The notes below the pieces were generated by a model. That model searched no databases. It worked only from the letters and a program-made list of their open reading frames with translations, and was not told where the DNA came from. The position numbers were made by a program, and so were the translations under genes. Below, one piece after another: positions 1 to 8,200 of a stretch of 14,728 nt of DNA. This DNA is from Candidatus Omnitrophota bacterium (lineage in GTDB: Bacteria > Omnitrophota > Gorgyraeia > Zapsychrales > Zapsychraceae), in contig JAGYNW010000028.1 of assembly GCA_018399915.1 (NCBI GenBank), positions 1 through 14,728 of the forward strand. The letters are read 5' to 3'. Position 1 is the stretch's first letter. Each line of letters begins with the position of its first letter.

Positions 1-188
1 CAGCACATCAAATTATCATCAGGGTTGGATGGGGACTTTTCCGCGTCAAAGAAATCCCCGCTGGAGATATCCGTGATCAGATAGTCATAAACAGTGGGAG
101 AGCTTTCCGCGAAGCCATCAGTTGCGCCGCTCAGCAAGGCAAATATCATTACAAAGAATAAGAGTGGGGTTTTAAGGTCTTTTATCAC
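1..188 (-). CDS. Small secreted protein, N-terminal part (gene runs off the window)
   Basis: I do not recognise the family. Translation from a GTG start at 186-188 gives 62 residues before the window edge. The first ~27 form a classic signal peptide: VIKDLK, a hydrophobic core (TPLLFFVMIFALLSGA), then a likely cleavage after DGFA. The exported part is acidic (YDYLITDISSGDFFDAEKS). I chose GTG because a clear Shine-Dalgarno sequence, AAGGA (198-202), lies 9 bases upstream and a well-placed promoter (231-259) precedes it. An in-frame ATG 13 codons in would remove the basic n-region of the signal peptide. It lies downstream of the two giant genes on the same strand but has its own promoter, so it is probably transcribed separately. 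The reading frame and signal peptide are seen directly; export is inferred. Confidence 0.7.
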   Translation of the reverse strand, partial: MIKDLKTPLLFFVMIFALLSGATDGFAESSPTVYDYLITDISSGDFFDAEKSPSNPDDNLMC

Positions 189-230
189 AGAATTAGTTCC
201 TTTTTACATGTTTCTATTTAATATTCTGCG

Positions 231-259
231 ATTGTAGCCGAAAGGGATGGTGATTACAA
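231..259 (-). promoter_or_regulatory. Sigma-70-type promoter for the gene at 1-188
   Basis: Reading the minus strand, TTGTAA (254-259) is followed by exactly 17 bases and then TACAAT (231-236). That is 4 of 6 and 5 of 6 matches to the housekeeping consensus. The expected transcript start near 224 gives a leader of about 36 bases containing the AAGGA ribosome site. The position just upstream of a GTG start with a signal peptide supports it. Confidence 0.6.
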
Positions 260-276
260 ATATTTTCTTAACTACT

Positions 277-331
277 GACAGACCCTGCTTTTTTTGCCAT
301 TTTTTGTTGGCTTGATTGTAAGAAATCTGTC
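277..331. repeat. Small imperfect inverted repeat (REP-like)
   Basis: GACAGA (277-282) and TCTGTC (326-331) are perfect inverted copies 43 bases apart, and on the plus strand each is followed by CCCTG or a near match. A GCCA/TGGC pair lies inside. On the minus strand this gives a GGGACAGATTT-type block, which resembles short interspersed palindromic elements. No second copy is visible in this window, so it may be chance. It is not an intrinsic terminator for the large gene ending at 345, because no U-tract follows the hairpin on that strand. Confidence 0.25.
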
Positions 332-344
332 CCTGTTTTGGTCC

Positions 345-3300
345 CTACTTTTGGTAGACAAACGGGTGGATGCTGAAGATCACGGGCGTGAATCCGTTGA
401 TCTGTGAAGGTTGCAGCGTGTCGGTCACAGTTTTCGGTAGGATCAGGGGCAGGCCCTGGCCGGTGGTTTGCAGTTCCATCAAGGCCGGATCCAGATTGAT
501 CCCCCCTACCTGGTCTTGCGGCCCGGCGGCCTGGGCCGTCATCGCGTAATCCGCGGATTCTTCGAAAAACGCGGAAATCTCCTGGCGTTTGAGGATCGGT
601 TCTCTGAGCGGCTCTGCCGCGGATGTGGGGATCCCCAAGACATCTTTTTGAGAAGGACTTAAAGATGCGAAAAAATTTGTATCCTGATCGGATACAGCGC
701 CTTCTTCTTTTGAGCGGTAAAACAGGCGCGGATCATTGTAATGCCGCAGCATCAGTTGCGTAAATTCTTTAGGAGATTTGTTTTTATTTTCGAAATTTGT
801 CAGCAGGCGTAATGCGGTCCTCAGCATTTTTTTCGGGTCCCAGGCGCTTTGGCGCGAGTCAAAAAAGGCCTCGATCTCTGTCAGCTGCGCACGCGCCCCT
901 TCATGGCCCTCGACGCTGTGGTAATCGTCACCCGCAACACGTAAAAAGTCTTCTGTAAAGCGCACCGCCTCTTTAAAGATCCCGGTATCCATATCGGTTT
1001 CCTTTGATAAAGCAAAAGCCGTCACATCGCTGAGCAGTTCATGCAGGATGCTTTGATTCAGGCTGACAGGTTCATAGAGGTACTCCTCGCTGAGGATAGT
1101 ATGCATCAGTTCATGGGAGGCGACCTGGAAAAAGAATTGGGTGGGATCTTGCGCGCGTTTCAGGATCTTGCCGCCGAAATGCAGGCGGGCATTGGCATTT
1201 TCATAATACGCCATGATCTTTGATTCGGTAATATGCGAGGCGATCGAGATAAAGGTTTTAGCGGATACCGGGGCCACCGAGTTTTGGATGACCGTAAAGG
1301 CCGCCATCATATAGGTCTGGGCAACTTCATCTTGCAGCATAATATCGTCGATCATCTGCTTGACCGCGTTGGGATCCTTTGCCATGTCTTTCAGATATTG
1401 CAGCGCGTCGTTTTCAAGTGAGGCTAACAGGCTGTTCAATTTTTCTTGGTCATAGGTCGTGATTAAAATTTTTTGTTCATCCCTGGTAAAGTGATGCAAG
1501 AATTGGGACGCGTACCAGCTGAAGGCGTAAAGCCGCAGGCCGGCCGGAATCTCTTTGTTTGCGATTATGCGGTCTAAAAGGGTCTCATTTCTTTGGATCT
1601 TCAAGATCAAAAGTAATCCTGTTTTTTCCGGCAGCCCGGGTTGGGAAAGCGCGGCTGTCAGGCCTGCCTCTGTAATGTCTGAGTCCTTTGCCTGCAGCAG
1701 CGGAGCGGTCAGAGCGCGGATGTCCTCAGGCATGGAGGTATCTATGGCCTCCTGGAAAAACGGTGAGATGCGTTCATTGCCCCGCATGAACAGGTTCCGG
1801 AAGTTGCTGATGATTTCCGCGCGGATATTGATATCAAGGGTTTCATCGGCCAGCAGATTTTTTAGATGGTTGATCAGACCGTTTTCAAATGCCAGGGTTT
1901 CCGACGGCAGATCGATAGTGTTGAGCGCCATAAGCATATTCAGGTGTTCCTCAGAATCGATAATGATCAACCGGGTCAGGGTTTTGATCTGGTTTTCCAT
2001 TTGTTCCATAAGGGATTCCTGCTCCTTGAGGGCCTTCTCTTTTTCCTTTTTTGTCTCATCCAGCATCATCTTTTGAATCGCGGGATCGTTGATATTGTCC
2101 CGCGCATCTTTTTCGATGGTGTCGATCTTGTTGATTTCTTGTGTGTTGGCCTGAATACGGCCGGCCGTTTCCGTAAGCGCGGCGCGAAAGGTGTCAGCGA
2201 TCTTTTCTTTGGCGGGTAAGGTCAGGTCGCCCAAGGCCAGGTTGTTAAGATTCGCGCGCAGGGCTTTTTGTTGTTGCCTGGTCGCCGGCTCAGCTAAAAG
2301 CGTTAGCAGGGTATCAATGATTTGTTCTTTGGCTTTTATGCCTAAAAGGATTTTTTTGGTACTGATCAAGGATTCCAGGACAAAGGCCTTGGCCTCCAGG
2401 CTTGGGAATTGATCCGCGCGGATATCAGCGATAAGCAGGTTGCTTAAAGTCGCGCCGCGGTCTTTTTTAAGAAGTGCGGAAAAAAGTTCATTAAGCGCTC
2501 TTCGCGTAAAGGTGGATTCAGCGTGCAATGATACCAGAAATTGCAGTTTCTTCTCATCCCGGATCCGGACATTGCGGCGGATAAGTTCATTGAAATTTTC
2601 TTTGAAATAGAGAATATCTGCGTTTTGCGGATCCTGGTCAAAGAAATCCTCATAGTGTGTGATCATCATGACCTTGTGACGCTGGACCGAGGGCCGTTTA
2701 CCGTAGATCGCGTTGATATCTCTTTGGAGCGGCGTGTAGATCTCCAGTAATTTTTCTGAGGGCAGGTATCTGATCTTGTTCAGAAAGTTTGAAAGCAGCC
2801 GTAATGTGTTCTTTTTATCTTTGAACGAATTCAAACGGCTGCCGATTCCCTGGTACAGATCAAGGATCAATGCCGGAACGTTTTCCATGCTTTCTTCAAA
2901 AAAACTTTCCATCAGGATACCGTTGAAATAACTTGTGGCAAAGGTGGTGTTGGCTCTCAAAAAAGCGCCGGTCTCCTGCCTTACCCACTCGGGATTCATG
3001 ACGTAAAGGGCCTCAAGCCTGGATTTTACCTGGGCATTTTTGGTGTCGGGGTTCAGGGAGAAGTCATTGTGGGTATTGCGCGCGGCTTTGAGGATGGCGC
3101 GAATGGCGCTGCGTTGTTTTTGTTCCTCCTCGCTTCTTTGGCGGGCCTTTTCGGCTTTACGCGCGCGCTCTTCATCCTGCGCCTTTTGCAGGGCTTCGTG
3201 TTTTTTGATGAGTTCCCGGATCAGGGTTTCCTCTTCGGCGCGCGAGTTGGCGGTTTCCCGGATCGCGCGGAAATCTTTTAAAAGCGGCGGGGTCATTAAT

Positions 3301-5165
3301 TGCGGTGAGAGTTGTTTTGCCAGGTCCGCCGCCTCTTTAATGGAAAAGCGGCCCTGAATTTCCAGGGTAACAGAACGGTCCGCTTGCGTGTTAAGCTCCC
3401 GCATCAGTGCCCGTAAGGCGTAATGCAGGTCCATTCCCTTACGTCCGGGTTTGCGGATGTGTTCATAGAACCAGGCGGTATCCTTCAGTAAAGGTAAAAT
3501 GTTTTCCGCCTGCAGCCGGCCCGCGTGTCCCATGGCTTCGGCGATCTCATGCAACAGCACGATCGGCTCCTCGCTGAATCGTTGCGAAACAGCAATGACA
3601 TTTTCCTGTCCCAGGCCCTGGATCCCGTAAGGGTTCTCGGCGATCACGTAGTAATCCTGAAAATGGGTGTTATACCATTCAAGGATCCCGCTCAGCACAG
3701 AATGACTTTGAGTCAAAGCCCATAACCGGCCCAGCGCTTCAGCTGCGTTTTTTTTGTGTAGGATTTTTAAGGTAATGGTCTCTTGCCGGTTGGTTTCAAT
3801 GTGCGTACCCGTGAAACGGATCTCTTTTGATCCTTCCCGGATTTCCACCGGGCTTATGACTTTATATTTTCCGATAAGCCCGCTTTGGTTAATCGCGGTC
3901 TCTTGATCGAGTCTTGTGATCAGGTTAGGATCGGTTATGCGCGGTTCAATATTTGTGTTGGCCACCAACAAAGACCCTTGGGTCGTGCCGGCAAATCTTT
4001 GATCAAATAAGGTTTCTGTAATCTGTCCGCGCGTAACGCTTTGGGTGACCATGGCCGCGTCCACATTGAAGGCCATTCCGCCTGAAAAATATTTGCGGGG
4101 AATGATATTTTGGGTATCCGGGTCATAATCCTCCCGGATGTAATTGTAGACGCCTTGCTTAAAGGCCTCCAGGTATTGGGCGTAGATCTTTTCTTTGATC
4201 TGTTTGTCGTCGATATCGACCCCTTCGATGAGATTCCGGTCGAGATAAGTTGTGGCAAACAGGTGCCGGGTTTTGGATTCTTCAAGGCCGGTTAGAAGTT
4301 TCTTTTTAAACCAGGTGGCCAGGACCAGTGACTGGGCGATCTGCCTCAGCCGGGTAAAATGCGCGCCGCTGTTTACCTCTTTTTCAATGGCCGGCAGGAT
4401 AACGGTGCGTATGGCCTCAGATGTCATCCGGGATATCTCAGAGGTTTCCGCCGTATCTGCAACTTGGGTTAAAGCGCGGTCATGCGCTTTTTGCCTGGCG
4501 CGGTAATCTTCTTCCAGCATCACTTTCAGGTGGCACGATTCGACAAAGGCCAGCGCACCGTTTTCAAAGACCACCGCTTTATCCGGAACGATCCACACCT
4601 TGTTGAAGGTGTTGACCGGGATCTCTGTCAGCCCGAATTGGTCGTTGAGACCCGAGTAAATTTCTTCCCAAAAGGTTTGGCCCAGCGCTTCTTCCGGGTA
4701 GATCAGCGAGGCCGTGACCTGTTTTAAAAGATAGTCCTGCGCTAAAAGATCGCGGCCCATCTGGGTGTTACCGAATTTTTCCGGAATGATGCGTTCTTTT
4801 TCATGGGGCGATAAATTGACCCACAGGTCTTGCGAAGGCACAGTCAAGGATGTCAGGAAATATTTGATCAATTTGCCGGATTCGGCTTGCAGGTCCAGGT
4901 TCTCGGGATGGGAATGGCCGGTGTCAATAATGAAATCAAAACGCAGCGGATTGTCCGGAAAGATCTGGATGCCTTTGATGACGGGCGGCGCAAAGGACTC
5001 GCTCAGGCTGATCCTTTGCCCTACTTCAGGTAAAAAAGGCAAGGATTCCCGCGCCTGAGCTGAGTAAGGCGTCACGGTCAGGATGCTGAAACAGCTGAAA
5101 CAGATGATACTGAGCCAGCTGAATACCCGGCGTGAAAGATTTTTACCCTTCGTAAAAATACTCAT
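345..5165 (-). CDS. Giant exported protein with a thermolysin-like zinc peptidase signature (1606 aa)
   Basis: No known gene name fits. Residues 1-38 are a signal peptide (basic start, hydrophobic SWLSIICFSCFSIL, cleavage after AQA). Residues ~39-370 are a domain shared with the larger neighbour and end at a DAAM motif (M372). Residues 539-547 read HEIAEAMGH, a possible degenerate metal site. A charged coiled coil spans ~644-698, helical repeat-like sequence ~700-1250 and a second coiled coil ~1020-1065. HELMH (1351-1355) with ELLSD (1376-1380) gives the HExxH plus ExxxD ligand set of thermolysin-like peptidases. After DYAM (M1542) comes the GGIN tail (1554-1606). Only one cysteine (C211) remains after the signal peptide. 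The MSIF start is shared with the neighbour, which fixes the start even though no Shine-Dalgarno sequence precedes it. It lies 46 bases after the neighbour's stop, so co-transcription is likely. Peptidase activity is inferred from motifs only. Confidence 0.9.
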   Translation of the reverse strand: MSIFTKGKNLSRRVFSWLSIICFSCFSILTVTPYSAQARESLPFLPEVGQRISLSESFAPPVIKGIQIFPDNPLRFDFIIDTGHSHPENLDLQAESGKLIKYFLTSLTVPSQDLWVNLSPHEKERIIPEKFGNTQMGRDLLAQDYLLKQVTASLIYPEEALGQTFWEEIYSGLNDQFGLTEIPVNTFNKVWIVPDKAVVFENGALAFVESCHLKVMLEEDYRARQKAHDRALTQVADTAETSEISRMTSEAIRTVILPAIEKEVNSGAHFTRLRQIAQSLVLATWFKKKLLTGLEESKTRHLFATTYLDRNLIEGVDIDDKQIKEKIYAQYLEAFKQGVYNYIREDYDPDTQNIIPRKYFSGGMAFNVDAAMVTQSVTRGQITETLFDQRFAGTTQGSLLVANTNIEPRITDPNLITRLDQETAINQSGLIGKYKVISPVEIREGSKEIRFTGTHIETNRQETITLKILHKKNAAEALGRLWALTQSHSVLSGILEWYNTHFQDYYVIAENPYGIQGLGQENVIAVSQRFSEEPIVLLHEIAEAMGHAGRLQAENILPLLKDTAWFYEHIRKPGRKGMDLHYALRALMRELNTQADRSVTLEIQGRFSIKEAADLAKQLSPQLMTPPLLKDFRAIRETANSRAEEETLIRELIKKHEALQKAQDEERARKAEKARQRSEEEQKQRSAIRAILKAARNTHNDFSLNPDTKNAQVKSRLEALYVMNPEWVRQETGAFLRANTTFATSYFNGILMESFFEESMENVPALILDLYQGIGSRLNSFKDKKNTLRLLSNFLNKIRYLPSEKLLEIYTPLQRDINAIYGKRPSVQRHKVMMITHYEDFFDQDPQNADILYFKENFNELIRRNVRIRDEKKLQFLVSLHAESTFTRRALNELFSALLKKDRGATLSNLLIADIRADQFPSLEAKAFVLESLISTKKILLGIKAKEQIIDTLLTLLAEPATRQQQKALRANLNNLALGDLTLPAKEKIADTFRAALTETAGRIQANTQEINKIDTIEKDARDNINDPAIQKMMLDETKKEKEKALKEQESLMEQMENQIKTLTRLIIIDSEEHLNMLMALNTIDLPSETLAFENGLINHLKNLLADETLDINIRAEIISNFRNLFMRGNERISPFFQEAIDTSMPEDIRALTAPLLQAKDSDITEAGLTAALSQPGLPEKTGLLLILKIQRNETLLDRIIANKEIPAGLRLYAFSWYASQFLHHFTRDEQKILITTYDQEKLNSLLASLENDALQYLKDMAKDPNAVKQMIDDIMLQDEVAQTYMMAAFTVIQNSVAPVSAKTFISIASHITESKIMAYYENANARLHFGGKILKRAQDPTQFFFQVASHELMHTILSEEYLYEPVSLNQSILHELLSDVTAFALSKETDMDTGIFKEAVRFTEDFLRVAGDDYHSVEGHEGARAQLTEIEAFFDSRQSAWDPKKMLRTALRLLTNFENKNKSPKEFTQLMLRHYNDPRLFYRSKEEGAVSDQDTNFFASLSPSQKDVLGIPTSAAEPLREPILKRQEISAFFEESADYAMTAQAAGPQDQVGGINLDPALMELQTTGQGLPLILPKTVTDTLQPSQINGFTPVIFSIHPFVYQK
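348..506 (-). other. C-terminal GGI(N/D) tail module of the 1606-aa protein
   Basis: Residues 1554-1606 begin GGINLDPALMELQ, continue with GQGLPLIL and end with INGFTPVIFSIHPF. The larger protein ends in a matching block: GGIDF, L-x-L-E, GKGVPLPL, IEGFFPVIINVTP. The tail is the last element in both proteins and follows a D-x-A-M motif, directly here and after a receiver-like domain in the neighbour. A sorting, anchoring or secretion signal is possible by analogy with C-terminal tails that many unrelated exported proteins share. That is inference. Confidence 0.7.
726..1238 (-). other. Gluzincin-like metallopeptidase domain within the 1606-aa protein
   Basis: Around residues 1310-1480 the sequence carries AYYENANARLHFGG, then ASHELMH (H1351, E1352, H1355), then ILHELLSD (E1376, D1380). 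In thermolysin (family M4) two histidines of HExxH and the glutamate of ExxxD bind zinc, with 24 residues from the first His to that Glu; here it is 25. The block after it, YHSVEGHEGARAQ, offers further histidines. I cannot assign a peptidase family. The domain sits at the C-terminal end of a long helical protein rather than being a free enzyme. Confidence 0.65.
4071..5051 (-). other. Shared N-terminal domain, copy in the 1606-aa protein
   Basis: Residues ~39-365. Landmarks in order: PPVIKGI, PDNPLRFDFIIDTG, LIKYFL, DLWVNLSP, MGRDLLAQDY, FNKVWIVPDKAVV, LKVMLEEDY, IEKEVN, LRQIAQSL, GVYNYIREDYDP and RKYFSGG. All have near-identical partners in the larger protein. By eye about two thirds of residues are identical over the best 75. 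It directly follows the signal peptide in both, so it is the first exported part. No catalytic motif is evident. Confidence 0.8.
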
Positions 5166-5171
5166 ATTACA

Positions 5172-5180
5172 AGTATAACA
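5172..5180 (-). promoter_or_regulatory. Possible extended -10 element directly before the 1606-aa gene
   Basis: The minus strand reads TGTTATACT, a good TGn plus -10 match, ending only six bases before the ATG at 5163-5165. A transcript from it would start at or next to the start codon, which would suit a gene with no visible Shine-Dalgarno sequence. No convincing -35 lies 16-18 bases upstream. Read-through from the larger gene could equally supply the transcript. Confidence 0.25.
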
Positions 5181-5211
5181 GATTAGAAGTATGGACAGGT
5201 TCTATGTAACC

Positions 5212-8200
5212 TTATTCTATTTTTTTGGAAAAGTAGAGCCTGTCATTGCTTTTGATGCCCAGCAGAAGCGGAAGATTGCTGACCGGTGTGACATTGATGA
5301 TGACCGGGAAAAAGCCTTCGATCCGCATATTTTCAAGCGGTTGATTGCTGAGCGGTAAAGGCACGCCCTTGCCGTCACGGCGGATTTCAAGGTTCAGCCG
5401 TCCGCGGGTAAAATCGATACCGCCATATTCAGCCTCAGAATTGATCCTGAACAGGGTCTGCCGGATCAGGCTTGAGAGCTCTGTAACCGGAACACGGGCA
5501 CTGTGAGCGCGGCCGATCACATTGGGGCCCTCCATGGTGAGCGGATCTTGTGAAGAATAAGCGAACACCGAAACAGACGGCGCCGCAGTCTGGAGTTCTT
5601 GGGCGAATCCGGCATCATCGGTCAGGACGACCGTGGGCACAACATCGCGGGCGATCATGCGCAGGGCCTCAGCGCGCGTGGCTGCTTCATAGACGTTCAC
5701 TCCGCCGGAGCGGTTAAGTTGGCTGTAGATTTGTTGCCTGAGCGCGCTATCACTGTAAACCGCCATAACGCCGGGCTTGGTGTTGCTAGCCATGGCCTCA
5801 TCGCCTGGCGCACTGTTATCCCAAGTGCCGTTTACTTTAGATTCCAGGAACCGGACCATGCGCAGGGCCTCGGCCGCGCGGCCGTTTTCAAGCAGCGCAG
5901 CCATCATTTTGTAGAAGTTATCTGCCGTGAGGACTACCTCGGCGGCTTTTTGAGCGACAGGAATGCCTGAGTCAAAGATCAAAAACACGGCTTTGTTGAA
6001 AAGGGCTTCGCTGTTAGTGGCCGGATTGCTCCATTTTAGGATCAGCTCCAGCGCGTCATATCTGAAATCAAAGGCCAAAGATTCGCTGGTATTGACCGCG
6101 AACCGGCCCAGGATCTGTTTCCAGTCCCGCGGCAGGAACGTCCTGGATTCTGCCAGGTCAATGGTGATCGGGGCCTCCAGAAGGGCCTTAAGCCTTGGCA
6201 CCGTAATGCCTTCCTGGCCAAGCGCGCGGATCAGGTCTTCCCCGGGTTCATGGCTGGCTAAAACTTTTTGGTTGATCCTTTGTTGCGCGGTCATGGCGGT
6301 GTCATCTAAAGCAGATGGGACCGGCTTGAAGAAGATGACCACATTTTGGGATCCGTCAGCATAGTACAAAATGTGTACGTTCAGGATTTTTTCATTAGGG
6401 TATCGGAGGCGGTCAAAGATGTCGGTGAAATTGGTACGCCCTAATCCCGGAGTAAACAGATTCACTTTTTGCCTTACCAGGTTCCGGCGCAAGGTTCTCA
6501 GGAAATCAAAGCCATCCGTATGGGTGTCGATGATTTCGTGCTGCTTTGCCTGGTGAAGGATTTCGGTCTCCTTTAAGGTCTTGAACCGGGCCTCCAGGAG
6601 CGTGCTGCTAAGGGCTTCTAAATCCTGATCCGCGTCAGTGGGTTGATTTTCTTCCTGCGCTTCGCGCTGGGATTGCAATCTATTATAAAAGGCGCGTTCA
6701 TTTCTCAGCTGCTCTTCATAGTGTTTGGCCCATCCTTCGGGTGTATTAAAAAGGATTTGGCCCAAATGGCGCATGACAACTTCTTGATTACCGTTTTTCC
6801 GGGCCGATAAAAGCATGCGGTATCTTTCCAGATTAAGCTCGGTCAACCGTTCAAAAGATTGTTCAACCCGCATATTCAGGATTGAGGGATAAACGGTCAT
6901 GGCAGAATCATCCCGGTTACTGTAAAACTGTTCTTCCCCGTGACGTTCAAGGATCTGTGCGTGGGTCAAATGCCGTTCGTCGCCTGGGACCGTCAGCTGT
7001 CCTTTTCTTTGCCGGGTGCCTTCATAAAAGTGGGTGGTCGACAAGGCGCTAGGATCGTAATGGCTGATGAACCAGCCTTGTTGCGGCAGTTGTTCAACGC
7101 TTTGTTCCATGGTGGCCAGCAACAGCCCCATGTCAGCCGGCGATAGGATCTTAGCTATCTTCTCAAGGATCTTCGCAGAGAGGTCTGTGCGGGAAAGATC
7201 GGTAGTCTCCCCGGTATCATCCAAGCGCAGCCGGCTCAAATTCATATTGAAGTCAAAGACATGACTTCCCTTTATCTTGAAGCGCGCCGCCCGTACCGGT
7301 TTGGTTGTGATGTCTCCCAGGATATCAATGTCCACAAAATAGGTGTTTTGTTCTCTTTGAAAATCCACGCGTGAGATCAGGGTATATTGTTTATGGTTAT
7401 TCGCCGTGATCTTGGCGCCGTCGAGATAGTCTTGCAGGTTATTAACGGTAACATAGGCATTGACATTATCACGGGTGCCCATGGAAAAGTCTTTGTTTGT
7501 GTTTGCGCGCGGGACCAGGACCGCGTTGATAGACCCGTCGCTGTAGGTAATAATATGCAGGGATTCAAACAGCGCTGCGAAGTTAAGCGCCTCTGCGAAC
7601 AGGATCTTTTGATGCGCGCTGTGCACCCATAAGTTGGTCTTGATATTAGGCATTTTTTCGTGCATGCGATAAAGCTGGGCAGCGATATCAGGTTCTCCCC
7701 GGTACATCTGGTAAATTTTCTGGTTTTGCGAAAAAGCCTCTTGCATCGGGGTCAAAAAATATCCTTGGGCGAAGGCCTCCATCAGCGCGGAGGTATCACT
7801 GTCAGCCTGGGTCGGCGCCATTTTTGTCAGCAGGCGTTCTTTGATCAACAGCCGGCTGAGTTCCTGCTGCTTGATCTTCAGGCGGGCGTTAAAAAATCTT
7901 TCCCATTCTCCGGGTGTCTTTTGAAGCCGTTTGCCGAGATCGGCGGTGATAAGGCCGTTTTCGGGGCGGGTCTTTAAGACCCTTTCCTTGATCGCGGTGA
8001 TCTGTATTAATTCTGTGATGGTTTGCTCCACGTAAAAAGACGTCATTGCCGCGGTGCTCATCGCGTTGTCTTCCAGTAAAGGACCGCGCGGGTTGAAAAG
8101 CGCAGAAACGCCTTCTTCGATGTTTTCCTGCAGCACCTTTTGGTATTCGCGGAATTGTCCGGTCAGTTCAAGGAAAAGCCCTTTTTCTTCCAGAAAATTC

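Noticed and set aside
189..344. Terminator for the 1606-aa gene
   Set aside because: The only hairpin after the stop (GCCA/TGGC) is followed by A's, not T's, on the coding strand, so no intrinsic terminator is supported.
5197..5212. AGGTT/AACCT hairpin at the end of the 2782-aa gene
   Set aside because: Only 5 bp with a 6-base loop and no T-tract, so it is not a convincing terminator between the two giant genes.
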